64,000 bases of DNA from Myxocyprinus asiaticus (lineage: Eukaryota; Chordata; Actinopteri; Cypriniformes; Catostomidae). The notes beneath the pieces were generated by a model that worked only from the letters and a program-made list of their open reading frames with translations, had not been told where the DNA came from and ran no database searches. The stretch is from positions 18,281,001-18,345,000 of the forward strand of contig NC_059382.1 of assembly GCF_019703515.2 (NCBI RefSeq). The letters run 5' to 3'. Below, piece after piece: positions 1-11,300 of this stretch. Positions within the stretch are counted from its first letter, which is position 1, and every line of letters starts with the position of its first letter. A program made the translations under genes and the position numbers.

Positions 1-565
1 TGTTACATTCATACGAGCAGACAGAGAAGTAAGTATGAAGTAAGTTTGGAGCAGCAGAAATAGAAATAAACATTGTGTAAATTGTCAGCTTTACACTAAG
101 CTAAAATGCTATTTCTAGCCATTTTACATGCACGTTACCAGGCAAGATCATATTTTTTTATCAAGAAAATTCACGTTAGATCATAATTTCTTTTTTCTAG
201 TAAGACCTTTGATATTAGGGCAAAAATCATATTCTTCATAATAATTTTTGTGTTTTCCTGTAAAAATATCTAAAAATCCTTAAAACAAGATCAATTTGAT
301 TTATCTTGTTTTAGAAACAACACTGCATAAGATATTTAGGTTTTTCAGAGAATGTATTTTGTCTTACTGTACTGGCAGAGTCTTTATAGTCAAAACAAGT
401 GAAAAAATCTACCAGTGCTGAAGAAGTAATCCAAAGTATTTAGAATACGTTACTGACCTTGAGTAATCTAACGGAATATGTTACAAATTACATTTTACAG
501 CATGTATTCTGTAATCTGTAGTGGAATACATTTCAAAAGTAACCCTCCCAACCCTGCATATATAT
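1..565. other. AT-rich non-coding sequence, probably old repeat
   Basis: This lies downstream of exon 26 in gene direction, so it is presumably myo18a intron. No exon is visible; in particular nothing matches the expected C-terminal tailpiece. The stretch around 400-560 resembles a dispersed fish repeat, recognised only by general familiarity. The Tc1 element that follows is inserted at its right edge. Confidence 0.4.
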
Positions 566-1666
566 ATACTCAGCAAAAAAAGAACTGTCCTCTCACTTTC
601 AACTGCTTTTATTTTCAGCAAACTTGACATGTGTAAATATTTGTATGAACATAAAAAGATTCAAAAACTAAGACATAAACTGAACAAGTTTCACAGACAT
701 GTAACTAACAGAAATGGAATAATGTGTCCCTGAACAAAGGGGGGGGGTCAAAAGTAACAGTCAGTATCTAGTGCATTAAGTACTGCAGTGCATCTCCTCC
801 TCATGGACTGCACCAGATTTGCCAGTTCTTGCTGTGAGATGTTACCCCACTCTTCCACCAAGGCACTTGCAAGTCCCCTCACCCTCCGATCCAACAGGTC
901 CCAGACGTGCTCAATGGGATTGAGATCCGGGCTCTTTGCTGGCCATGGCAGAACACTGACATTCCTGTCTTGCAGGAAACCATGCACAGAACGAGCAGTA
1001 TGGCTGGTGGCACTGTCATGCTGGAGGCTCATGTCAGGATGAGCCTGCAGGAAGGGTACCACATGAGGGAGGAGGATGTCTTCCCTGTAACGCACAGCGT
1101 TGAGATTGCCTGCAATGACAACAAGCTCAGTCCGATGATGCTGTGACACAGCACACCAGACCATGACAGACCCTCCACCTCCAAATCGATCACGCTCCAG
1201 AGTATAGGCCTCAGTGTAACGCTCATTCCTTCGACGATAAACATGAGACCGAACATCACCCCTGGTGAGACAAAACCGCAACTTGTCAGTGAAGAGCACT
1301 TTTTGCCAGTCCTGTCTGGTCCAGCGAAGGTGGGTTTGTGCCCATAGGCGACGTTGTTGGCGATGATGTCTGGTAAGGACCTGCCTTACAACAGACCTAC
1401 AAGCCCTCAGTCCAGCCTCTCTCAGCCTATTGCAGACAGTCTGAGCACTGATGGAGGATATTGCCTTCCGTCTGTAAGCTGTTAGTGTCTTAACGACCGT
1501 TTGACAGGTGCATGTTCATTAATTGTTTATGGTTCATTGAACAAGCATGGAAAATATTGTTTAAATCCTTTACAATAAAGATCTGTAAAGTTATTTGGAT
1601 TTTTACAAAATTATCTTTAAAATACAGTGTCCTGAAAAAGGGACATTTCTTTTTTTGCTGAGTTTA
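566..1666 (-). mobile_element. Tc1/mariner-like element, internally shortened
   Basis: The ends are inverted copies of a terminal repeat starting ACTCAGCAAAAAAAGAA (left near 568, right ending near 1663). They lie in TATA-rich flanks consistent with TA target duplication. Inside, on the minus strand, is the distal part of a DD34E transposase. At about 1.1 kb it is shorter than the usual roughly 1.6 kb, because the coding region for the N-terminal DNA-binding domain is missing. Confidence 0.85.
748..1515 (-). pseudogene. Tc1-like transposase, N-terminally truncated
   Basis: The open frame runs from an upstream stop near 1516 to the stop at 748; the first internal Met is at 1299. It would catalyse cut-and-paste transposition. 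The three catalytic acidic residues are present: D in LFTDK, D in LQHDS and E in NPIEHVW, with exactly 34 residues between the second D and the E (DD34E). Upstream sequence without a Met (frame read through ISAQTVCNRLREAGL) shows that the end of the DNA-binding region is retained but the paired helix-turn-helix is lost, so it should be inactive. Confidence 0.85.
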
Positions 1667-1670
1667 TATA

Positions 1671-1673
<3 letters not shown>

Positions 1674-1726
<53 letters not shown>

Positions 1727-1728
1727 GC

Positions 1729-1758
<30 letters not shown>
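1674..1758. repeat. (TA)n followed by (TG)n microsatellite
   Basis: An uninterrupted TA tract at about 1674-1725 is followed by a TG tract at about 1728-1758. It directly borders the right end of the Tc1 element, which targets TA; the array may have grown from the target site. Confidence 0.95.
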
Positions 1759-1763
<5 letters not shown>

Positions 1764-2114
1764 TATTTTTTTATTATTATTATTTTAATGTATTTATTTT
1801 TTATTGGCAGATGAGTTTTCAGATAATGCAGCCCCTGGTCTTGCCAGTCTTCTTTTTTATTTCTAAATCGCAAGCTACAAGGAATGAAAGTAATGTCCTC
1901 CTCTGGCTTTATATCTTAATGATAAATAGCGAAATAATTTGTGCAATTACTTCAGAATTCACCAAGTCGTTAAGTCGTGTCGTGTCCCACTGCATCTGTG
2001 CGATTATCAGATAAACTGACTCGTAACGTGTGCAGGGGCTCACGACCTCCCATGTGTCAGAACTCGCACCGTGTACGCCCGGTTTAGTGGAAGTGAATTC
2101 ACCTTTCTTCTTCC

Positions 2115-2345
2115 CTGCTGAAAAAACAAACTTGCATAGGCTGGTTAGCTGGTCTTAGGTAGTTTGAAATGGTCAAGCTGGTCTCCCAGCATGGCCAAAC
2201 TGGTCTAGCTAGTCGGCCAGTTGGTCTCCAAGCATGACCAGTTGTGCCAAACCCCCTTTAATACCAGCAAACTAGACCAGCTTGACCAGACTGGGAATCT
2301 AGTTAAGACCAGCAACTATCTTAGGCTGTTTTTTGTTGTTGTTTT
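2115..2345. repeat. Dispersed CTGGTC/GACCAG-rich repeat
   Basis: The left half repeats CTGGT(C/T) units (GGTTAGCTGGTC, CAAGCTGGTCTCC) and the right half repeats the complement GACCAG. This makes a loose inverted structure. It resembles a low-complexity repeat common in fish introns. No coding potential is evident. Confidence 0.6.
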
Positions 2346-2423
2346 TTTTACAGTGTTGCTGAATTGGGCTTGGGTTAAACCATTGTGTGGGGTAACTGGG
2401 GGAAATGTTGTTGCAGTACTGAC

Positions 2424-2546
2424 CTTGAGCTCTTCAGACAACCGTCATCTGACAGGTTCTTGGCAGAGCCCTTGTTTTTGGACAGCCATGACTTCACCCC
2501 ATCAACACAGTCTTCCACCTCAGAGTCAGTATCAGAGGCACCCTCA
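2424..2546 (-). CDS. myo18a: myo18a exon 26 (start of acidic C-terminal tailpiece)
   Basis: Borders are GCGCAG at the acceptor and AAG|GTCAGTA at the donor. It encodes [16 protein letters not shown], then [10 protein letters not shown] and a Ser/Asp-rich stretch ending LKSSR/S. This matches the non-helical MYO18A tail after the coiled coil, a probable phosphorylation-rich segment. The exon ends mid-codon, so at least one more coding exon lies left of the window. Confidence 0.9.
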
Positions 2547-5500
2547 CTGCGCAGTAGGAAGTGGAGAAAAGGAAGGAATATCAACACCAGGTAGAAAAAA
2601 TAATCTGTATATAAATACTGTTAGTAGAGCAACAGGAGGAACACAAGGGTTTATGTTGGAGACACATGCACCCGATCACTGGAATCCCTGAAAATGCCAC
2701 TGCCATTCTGTGTTAATAAGTCAGACTCATAGTCAACAACAGTACCCTGCAGCTAGTTGGCTCTGTATAATGTGTGAAGCATCCAAAAGGGTGAGGTCAG
2801 TACAACTCAAAGCCAAACCAGGAGAATGGAGAAAATTTAAAGGGGAATATAATACAGACAGTAATGTAGTAGTCAGTCCATTGTCTTTTATAATAAAAAG
2901 ATGGGATAGCTGAATAAAGAACTAAATGTGATATTATGTGAGGTGCGAAGCTTGCGATATATCCTGTCTTCCTCAACAAAAGCCAGAATATAAGACTTCA
3001 GATCCTTTAAGGTGTGTCAGTTCAATCATAACTTGTAACTGGTAACATCACTGTGAAGCTATGATCTACACAGGCATTAGGAACACAAGTGCAATTCTAA
3101 AATGGTGACGGACCAAAATCTCCCAAACTACTTGTCAAGATTATGTTTCAATAACGCAATTCAAATCAGCAATGAAAGCTGATAGTGATGGTATAATAAA
3201 TGTACCTTCTTCTGCTCAAATTACACTAAAATACAGCATTTTTCAGGTTGATCTAGTTAATGCGCATGCCTATTTTAGAGTAAACCAATTTAATCAAAAA
3301 GCTAATTGCCACTTTTAAGTAAAAGATGGCACTTCCATTCCAATGGACCTTTTTCACAGCAATGTAATAATGCGTTTCCGCCTTATTTAGCAGCATAAAT
3401 CTAGAAAACTTTTTAATATCTTAATTTATTTTTTTATTATTTAGAGTAAATTTATAATATTATTCAATGTGATATATTACCCTGGCATTGATTAAAAAAA
3501 AAAAAAAATGGCCATAATTAACTTGGGCCTGTAATTAACTTGCCCACAATGCTTATAGCATGCATCTCTCGATACAAATGGGTTTGGAAGCGTTGCGCTG
3601 CCAATAAGAACAAGTAAACACAAACAGAAAGTCTCCAGGAGCACATGCATTAGCACCTGACAAAGAAAGCAGCACTGTGAATCCCAGTTCTGTTTGCTAA
3701 TTTCTCTGGACCAGATAAAACCATTGGATTTATGTTTGGCTGGATTTACAAGTCAGTGCTTCCCTGCCTCTTTAGATTAGTCTTATCTGTCACTTATCAC
3801 ACAACACACCACACTGAGTAACTATGAATCGCCCTTCAAGGACCCAGAGACCTCAAACACCTTTGCACATGAACAAATAGGAAATCTTTAGGGAAGATTT
3901 TATGATGGCTGATGATGAATTTGGATTTTTTCACAATTTTTTTTCAATTTAAATTTTAATAATCACATTGCTATTGTCCACCAACACTTTGAGTCAAATA
4001 TCACCCAATGAAATAAGACAATATAATATGGCCCATTGTACCAAGAGTTGAGAGAAGGTTCATTCTGAAGCAGCAGCTGGTATTTTCTCTGGGTTCCGGT
4101 CTGCTTAGCACTCTGTTTGTGGTATTATGCATATGAGAACATTATACAGTTGTGCTCAAATGTTTGCATACCCTGGCAGAAATTGTGAAATTTTGGCATT
4201 GATTTTGAAAATATGCCTGATCGTCTTTTAAGGATAGTCATCATATGAAGCCATTTATTATCACATAGTTGTTTGGCTCCTTTTTAAATAATAATGATAA
4301 CAGAAATCACCCAAATGGCCCTGATCAAAAGTTTACATACCCTTGAATGTTTGGCCTTGTTACAGACACACAAGGTGACACACACAGGTTTAAATGGCAA
4401 TTAAAAGTTAATTTCCCACACCTGTGGCTTTTTAAATTGCAATTAGTGCCTGTGTATAAATAGTCAATGAGTTTGTTAGCTCTCACGTGGATGCAATGAG
4501 CAGGCTAGATACTGCAGAAAAGAACGGTCAAAAGACCTGCGTAACAAGGTAATGGAACTTTATAAAGATGGAGAAGGATATAAAAATATACAGGTGCTGG
4601 TCATATAATTAGAATATCATCAAAAAGTTGATTTATTTCACTAATTCCATTCAAAAAGTGAAACTTGTATATTATATTCATTCATTACACACAGACTGAT
4701 ATATTTCAAATGTTTATTTCTTTTAATTTTGATGATTATAACTGACAACTAAGGAAAATCCCAAATTCAGTATCTCAGAAAATTAGAATATTGTGAAAAG
4801 GTTCAATATTGAAGACACCTGGTGCCACACTCTAATCAGCTAATTAACTCAAAACACCTGCAAAGGCCTTTAAATGGTCTCTCAGTCTAGTTCTGTACGC
4901 TACACAATCATGGGGAAGACTGTTGACTTGACAGTTGTCCAAAAGATGACCATTGACACGTTGCACAAGGAGGGCAAGACACAAAAGGTCATTGCAAAAG
5001 AGGCTGGCTGTTCACAGAGCTCTGTGTCCAAGCACATTAATAGAGAGGTGAAGGGAAGGAAAAGATGTGGTAGAAAAAAGTGTACAAGCAATAGGGATAA
5101 CCGCACCCTGGAGAGGATTATGAAACAAAACCCATTCAAAAATGTGGGGGAGAACCACTACGCACAGACGTATGCAAGACATGGGTTTCAGCTGTCGCAT
5201 TCCTTGTGTCAAGCCACTCTTGAACAACAGACAGCGTCTGAAGCGTCTCGCCTGGGCTAAAGACAAAAAGGACTGGACTGCTGCTGAGTGGTCCAAAGTT
5301 ATGTTCTCTGATGAAAGTAAATTTTGCATTTCCTTTGGAAATCAGGGTCCCAGAGTCTGGAGGAAGAGAGGCACACAATCCACGTTGCTTGAGGTCCAGT
5401 GTAAAGTTTCCACAGTCAGTGATGGTTTGGGGTGCCATGTCATCTGCTGGTGTTGGTCCACTGTGTTTTCTGAGGTCCAAGGTCAACGCAGCCGTATACC

Positions 5501-8327
5501 AGGAAGTTTTAGAGCACTTCCTGCTGCTGACCAACTTTATGGAGATGCAGATTTCATTTTCCAACAGGACTTGGCACCTGCACACAGTGCCAAAGCAACC
5601 AGTATCTGGTTTAAGGACCATGGTATCCCTGTTCTTAACTGGCCAGCAAACTCACCTGACCTTAACCCCATAGAAAATCTATGGGGTATTGTGAAGAGGA
5701 AGATGCGATATGCCAGACCCAACAATGCAGAAGAGCTGAAGGCCACTATCAGAGCAACCTGGGCTCTCATAACACCTGAGCAGTGCCACAGACTGATCGA
5801 CTCCATGCCACGCCGCATTACTGCAGTAATTCAGGCAAAAGGAGCCCCAACTAAGTACTGAGTGCTGTACATGCTCATACTTTTCATGTTCATACTTTTC
5901 AGTTGGCCAAGATTTCTAAAAATCCTTTCTTTGTATTGGTCTTAAGTAATATTCTAATTTTCTGAGATACTGAATTTGGGATTTTCCTTAGTTGTCAGTT
6001 ATAATCATCAAAATTAAAAGAAATAAACATTTGAAATATATCAGTCTGTGTGTAATGAATGAATATAATATACAAGTTTCACTTTTTGAATGGAATTAGT
6101 GAAATAAATCAACTTTTTGATGATATTCTAATTATATGACCAGCACCTGTATCCAAAGCCTTGAAAATGCCAGTCAGTACTGTTCAATCACTTATTAAGA
6201 AGTGGAAAATTCGGGGATCTCTTGATACCAAGCCAAGGTCAGGTAGACCAAGAAAGATTTCAGCCACAACTGCCAGAAGAATTGTTCAGGATACAAAGAA
6301 AAACCCACAGGTAACCTCAGGAGAAATACAGGCTGCTCTGGAAAAAGACGGTGTGGTTGTTTCAAGGAGCACAATACGACGATACTTGAACAAAAATGAG
6401 CTGCATGGTCGAGTTGCCAGAAAGAAGCCTTTACTGCGCCAATGCCACAAAAAAGCCCAGTTACAATATGCCTGACAACACCTTGACATGCCTCACAGCT
6501 TCTGGCACACTGTAATTTGGAGTGACAAGGCCAAAATAGAGCTTTATGGTCACAACCATAAGCACTATGTTTGGAGAGGGGTCAACAAGGCCTATAGTGA
6601 AAAGAATACCATCCTCACTGTGAAGCATGGTGGTGGCTCACTGATGTTTTGGGGGTGTGTGAGCTCTAAAGGCATGGGGAATCTTGTGAAAATTGATGGC
6701 AAGGTGAATGCAGCATGTTATCAGAAAATACTGGCAGACAATTTGCATTCTTCTGCACGAAAGCTGTGCATGGGACGCTCTTAGACATTCCAGCATGACA
6801 ATAACCCTAAGCACAAGGCCAAGTTGACCCTCCAGTGGTTACAGCAGAAAAAGGTGAAGGTTCTAGAGTGGCCATCACAGTTTCCTGACCTTAATATCGT
6901 TGAGCCACTCTGGGGAGATCTCAAACGTGTGGTTCATGCAAGACAACCAAAGACTTTGCATGACCTGGAGGCATTTTGCCATGACAAATGGGCAGCTATA
7001 CCACCTGCAAGAATTTGGGGCCTCATAGACAACTATTACAAAAGACTGCATGCTGTCATTGATGCTAAAGGGGGCAATACACAGTATTAAGATCTAAGGG
7101 TATGCAGACTTTTGTAAAAAATTTCATTTTTTTCATTGTTGCCATGTTTTGTTTTATAATTGTGCCATTCTGTTATAACCTACAGTTGAATATGAATATG
7201 AATATGAATATGAAGGGTATGCAAGGGTATGCAAAATTTTGAGCCCAACTGTATATGCACGGGCCCAAGAGAAAGCACAGATATCACTAAACACTAACTG
7301 TACACTCACAGTTGGAGTGCTGGAGAGGGTGTATATTAGAGGATTTGATACACTCAAGCTAATACATTTGGGACAAAAGAATTTGGTGTAGAATCCTTCA
7401 GTGAATAGCGCTCTGACAAAATCTGGGCAACTTGAGTGCTACAGAGCCTGTTTTTCTTCAAGAGCCCTTTAGGCTCTTGTGTAAACCCCAGTGCCTAGAG
7501 GTATACTGAGGTGAGAACGTTGTGTGAATAAACCCTGAACTCTGCTAGCTGGTCCATCGCTAAACAGTGGGACAGCGGGCTCTTTGTAATGAAGCGCTAA
7601 TGCAAAATGTCACACACAATTTATGTCCTTGACCATATACCATTAGTTAAGCTGCACCTAAGCCCAGGGGAACAAACAAACAACACAGTGAGAGAGGGGA
7701 GACATTAATTGTCTGTGACAACATGCCTCCATTGGTTGTACATCTCTGTTACAGGCTATTACATTTATCATTAGCATCTACAGAAGTCTCTCAACCCCTC
7801 TATTTTCCTCTCCACACTCTTTTTTCTCTCTTTCTCCACTTATTCCTCAGCCAAGGCAATGAGTTTGGTCTTTTAAAGTGCAAGTTTCTTTTGGCTTTGT
7901 ACCTGATTATTTCTTAACAGAGAAAAAATGACATTGCAGAACAACTCTGTGATGTCTGAAATGCCTGCAGTGTTTAGGAAGAAATTATTACGTAAATTAG
8001 CATAATTGTAAGAGGCAGATCAATGGATGACAATGGCCTTTGCCTTCATGTTAAGTGCCTCTTAACATGCCAGTTTAAAGTTTATTAGACACACAGTATT
8101 ATTAAAAGTCTCATTCATTTAAAATTACACCTACTCTGCACAGTATGCTCTAAACATCTTTATGTTCTCTTTACATTTAGTGACACAGTTACAATTAGAA
8201 AATCTGTCCTTCAAAACCCAAATGAATTTCTTTTTTTGTTGTTGCAGAAAACAAATGGAAATGTTTTAATAAGGGCTGTCAATCGATTACATTTTTAATA
8301 AAATTACGATTAATCACAATTAATCGC

Positions 8328-8368
<41 letters not shown>

Positions 8369-11300
8369 CTGAAAAAGACCCTCAAATAACAATAATTTAA
8401 TTTATAATTATATGATAATTATTAGTTATATTTAAATCATTATAAATATAATTTACATCATAAATACTATAATTATTCAGATATTTAAAATGCATTTCAA
8501 TATTGTGGCAGATAAGAAAAGCATTTATAAGACCATACAAAAAGTGGCTTAAGAAGGCAATATATTAATAATTTCCATATTATTAAACATATGACATAAC
8601 ATTGGACTAAAGTCCACAGCAATAACTTTTGCAACTGAATTAGTCAAACTGTCCAAGATAGCATTATTATAAGGGCTTTTTTCTAATGACATGTCTAGGT
8701 ACACGTGTCAGAAAGATGCTTTTGGAGCATTTCACTTTGGTTGCATCATGTCATAAACAGCGCTTTTAGGATGCTGCATCAAGTTAAACGTAGTTTGCGC
8801 TCCATCCAGCTCTGTTTGAACGCATTCTCATTTTTGCTGTTGCTAGTGTCAAGTGAGCCTGAGTGTGGTTTGTTTTCCGTACAGCTGCGCATTGCCTATA
8901 CAGCTGGAGTTTCGCTTACTGCCCCCTATTGAAAACAATTGCTCTGTTGTTACCTGTCACTGATTAACCGAGAAATATTCTATAGACATATTACCTCTTT
9001 ATAATAGAGGTATTCTACTCAAATCATTCATTTTGTTTTGTAAACAAATGTGACAAAAAATGACCATGAACGCAGCCATGGAATTAACATGGAATGAAAC
9101 TCCTAATTATAGCCTCTTTTTCCCAAATATCTATCCTCTTCATTTGTTATTTGTTTATGCCAAGTCTACCACTCATATGGTTTGGGAAATTCTGAATAAT
9201 GGGTTCTCCACTAATGTTTGTATTTAGCTAACAAACCTTTTACAGGCAGTCTAATTAAGACTAATGCAACATGAACTCCCCCAATTAAATGATCACAGCA
9301 GAAAGCTCAACAACCCTTTGTGAACTCAAACAAACATCTCTGGCACAGCATATCCATCTAAACGTGACCAGTAATGCACAGCCTATCCATTAGCTTTTAA
9401 TACTTTCTCACATGATGTAATAAGTGGTGCTTAGAGCTTAAGGGTTTGCCCTAAGTGGCATACAGTGCAGACCAAGGACTATTGACAGGGGAATGAAATG
9501 GCCCGATGCCAACAGCTGGTACTTCGTTGTAGGCCATTGCCAGTTGGGGGGCTTTTTGTAGGACATTTGATGGTTATTCATTATTTAGTCCTCATAGTTG
9601 AAAGATTGATGAGGAACACACATTCTCTTGCCTTAAGAGGCTGCTAAGTCCCAAGAACAGAAGTATGAATTATTCAAAAGAGAGAGTGTGAGAAAGAGAG
9701 GGTAAGAAATGGGGAGAGCAGAGCAACCCCACACAGATGTTTTCGCATGGCCCTGTAGCATTAAACAAGTTCATGTGCCCCCCTTGGCCCTAGGCTCTAG
9801 AGTTAGAAAGTGAGGGGTTTGCCACCTATCTGGGCTCTGTGGACATGTAAACAGATGAGGCCACGCTCAAAATTATACTAACCTGCCATTGGATACTAAT
9901 TCCAATGGTGAAGCATGGGTTGTCCATGTTACTGTAAGTTCAGTGTTACAAACCAGGGTATTGGGATGTGGGATTGCCTTCGAGGAGGGTAACTGAGCAG
10001 AATGGGGACCATGCTTGGCTGGGAAAAGCTTGCAGTCCATGGTATGCATACATTATGTGTCATTGTGCATAAAAGGAAGAAAATAATGTCTGTGAGGTTA
10101 GTTATCATGCACAGAAGTGTGATGCAGTATCAACATGATGCCCCAAGTCTTTTCTTGATCTGAAATCAAGATTTTATAACACAGAATACTCCCTATTCTG
10201 TTTTAAAGACCCCATGAAATCAAAATGAGTGTATATGCTAGTGTACTCCAAAATGTCGACAAAATTCAATATTAGCAGATCTCTTCCAGGAAAACGGACC
10301 AAAATATTCATGACTTGTTCTGTACAGGATTTTGTCCAATCAAATGCTCTCCCCCTAAGGGGCTATTCAAATTGAACGTGTTCTTGCGCTAATAAAAAGC
10401 TAAATGTGTCACAGTGAATGAAACAGAAACAGTGTCTCATGATGTGTTTTTTAAAGTTCAAGTTCTTTTAGCTTGACACAGAGTCTAAAACACACGGCAC
10501 TCCAGCATGAGATGCTGAACAAACAGTAAGATGCGGTGGAACGGTCAAATAAATCTGTCTAGTGCATGTTTAAATAGAAAAACAACTAAAAATAGTAAAG
10601 ACGGACGTAAAAAAACCTGCAGCTGACTAGTAATACCAAATCATGGTTCATGGCTGTGATGGAATTGAATCATACTGGCTATTTAACAATAAATAAATAA
10701 ATTAATAGTTTTTCAATTTGTCAACACAGGAAAGAAAACTACACTCAGCAAGCAATTTCATGGGGTCTTTAATGTTCTCTAAAAGGACTGTATACTGCAT
10801 CATCCTCCTGTGAGGGCAAAGGAGAACCAAAACCATGTTAAAACAAGTTCAAACTCAAACTCAGGTGCCTCACTTCTTGTTCTTTCGTTTCTGATACTTA
10901 GTCACCATGTCTTGTAAACTAGAGGAGGAAGGGGAATGAGAAACAAACACAAAAACAAGCAGAAAAAAAAGAGTTTTAAATGGAAACTAAATGAACAAGA
11001 AAAGAACAATGGCTGAAGACAACAAAACAAGTCTTAAAAGCACAGATGCTGAAAAAAATCATTGTGATTGAATATTTATCATATCCTGTGCAAAGGTTTT
11101 GAGTGCTGCATACTTGCTCAAGATGTTTACCCAAAACACTGACCTTTCTCTGACTTCAACTCTGTGCTGAAACAGAGCCTGCCTCACGAAGTCTGGAATG
11201 CAGTGCTATTTTGTGTTTTTAGGGTGAATGGAAGTATTCTATACACATAAACAAACTAATAAACTCAGCTCAGTAAGGTGCGCGTCACTAAGAGAGAGGC

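Larger units (their letters stand above)
4496..7090 (+). pseudogene. Tc1-like transposase (outer element), interrupted and with stops
   Basis: The N-terminal part lies before 4590 and the rest runs from 6152 to 7090 in one frame. It is broken by two in-frame stops (TGA at 6473-6475, TAG at 6782-6784) rather than frameshifts. HTH-like region: [14 protein letters not shown], followed by the GRPRK hook. Catalytic residues are visible: D at 6524 (WSD), D at 6797 (QHDN) and E at 6902, with 34 residues between the last two. No in-frame ATG was found at the usual start. It is a fossil. Confidence 0.88.
4147..7251 (+). mobile_element. Tc1-like element (outer), split by a second Tc1 element
   Basis: The terminal inverted repeats match: the left begins CAGTTGTGCTCAAATG and the right, read inward, begins CAGTTGGGCTCAAAAT. 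TA dinucleotides lie immediately outside (4145-4146 and 7252-7253). Removing the inner element (4591-6149 plus one TA copy) joins the transposase frame across the insertion, from [11 protein letters not shown] to [14 protein letters not shown]. The right end also has a short TATGAA-type tandem repeat near 7190-7215. Confidence 0.92.

Noticed and set aside
1595..2014. 139-codon open frame through the TA/TG microsatellite
   Set aside because: The encoded YIYIYI/VCVCVC stretch is simple repeat translation, not a protein.
2221..2691. 156-codon open frame on the plus strand
   Set aside because: It runs antisense across myo18a exon 26 and through a CTGGTC repeat; it is a shadow of the real exon.
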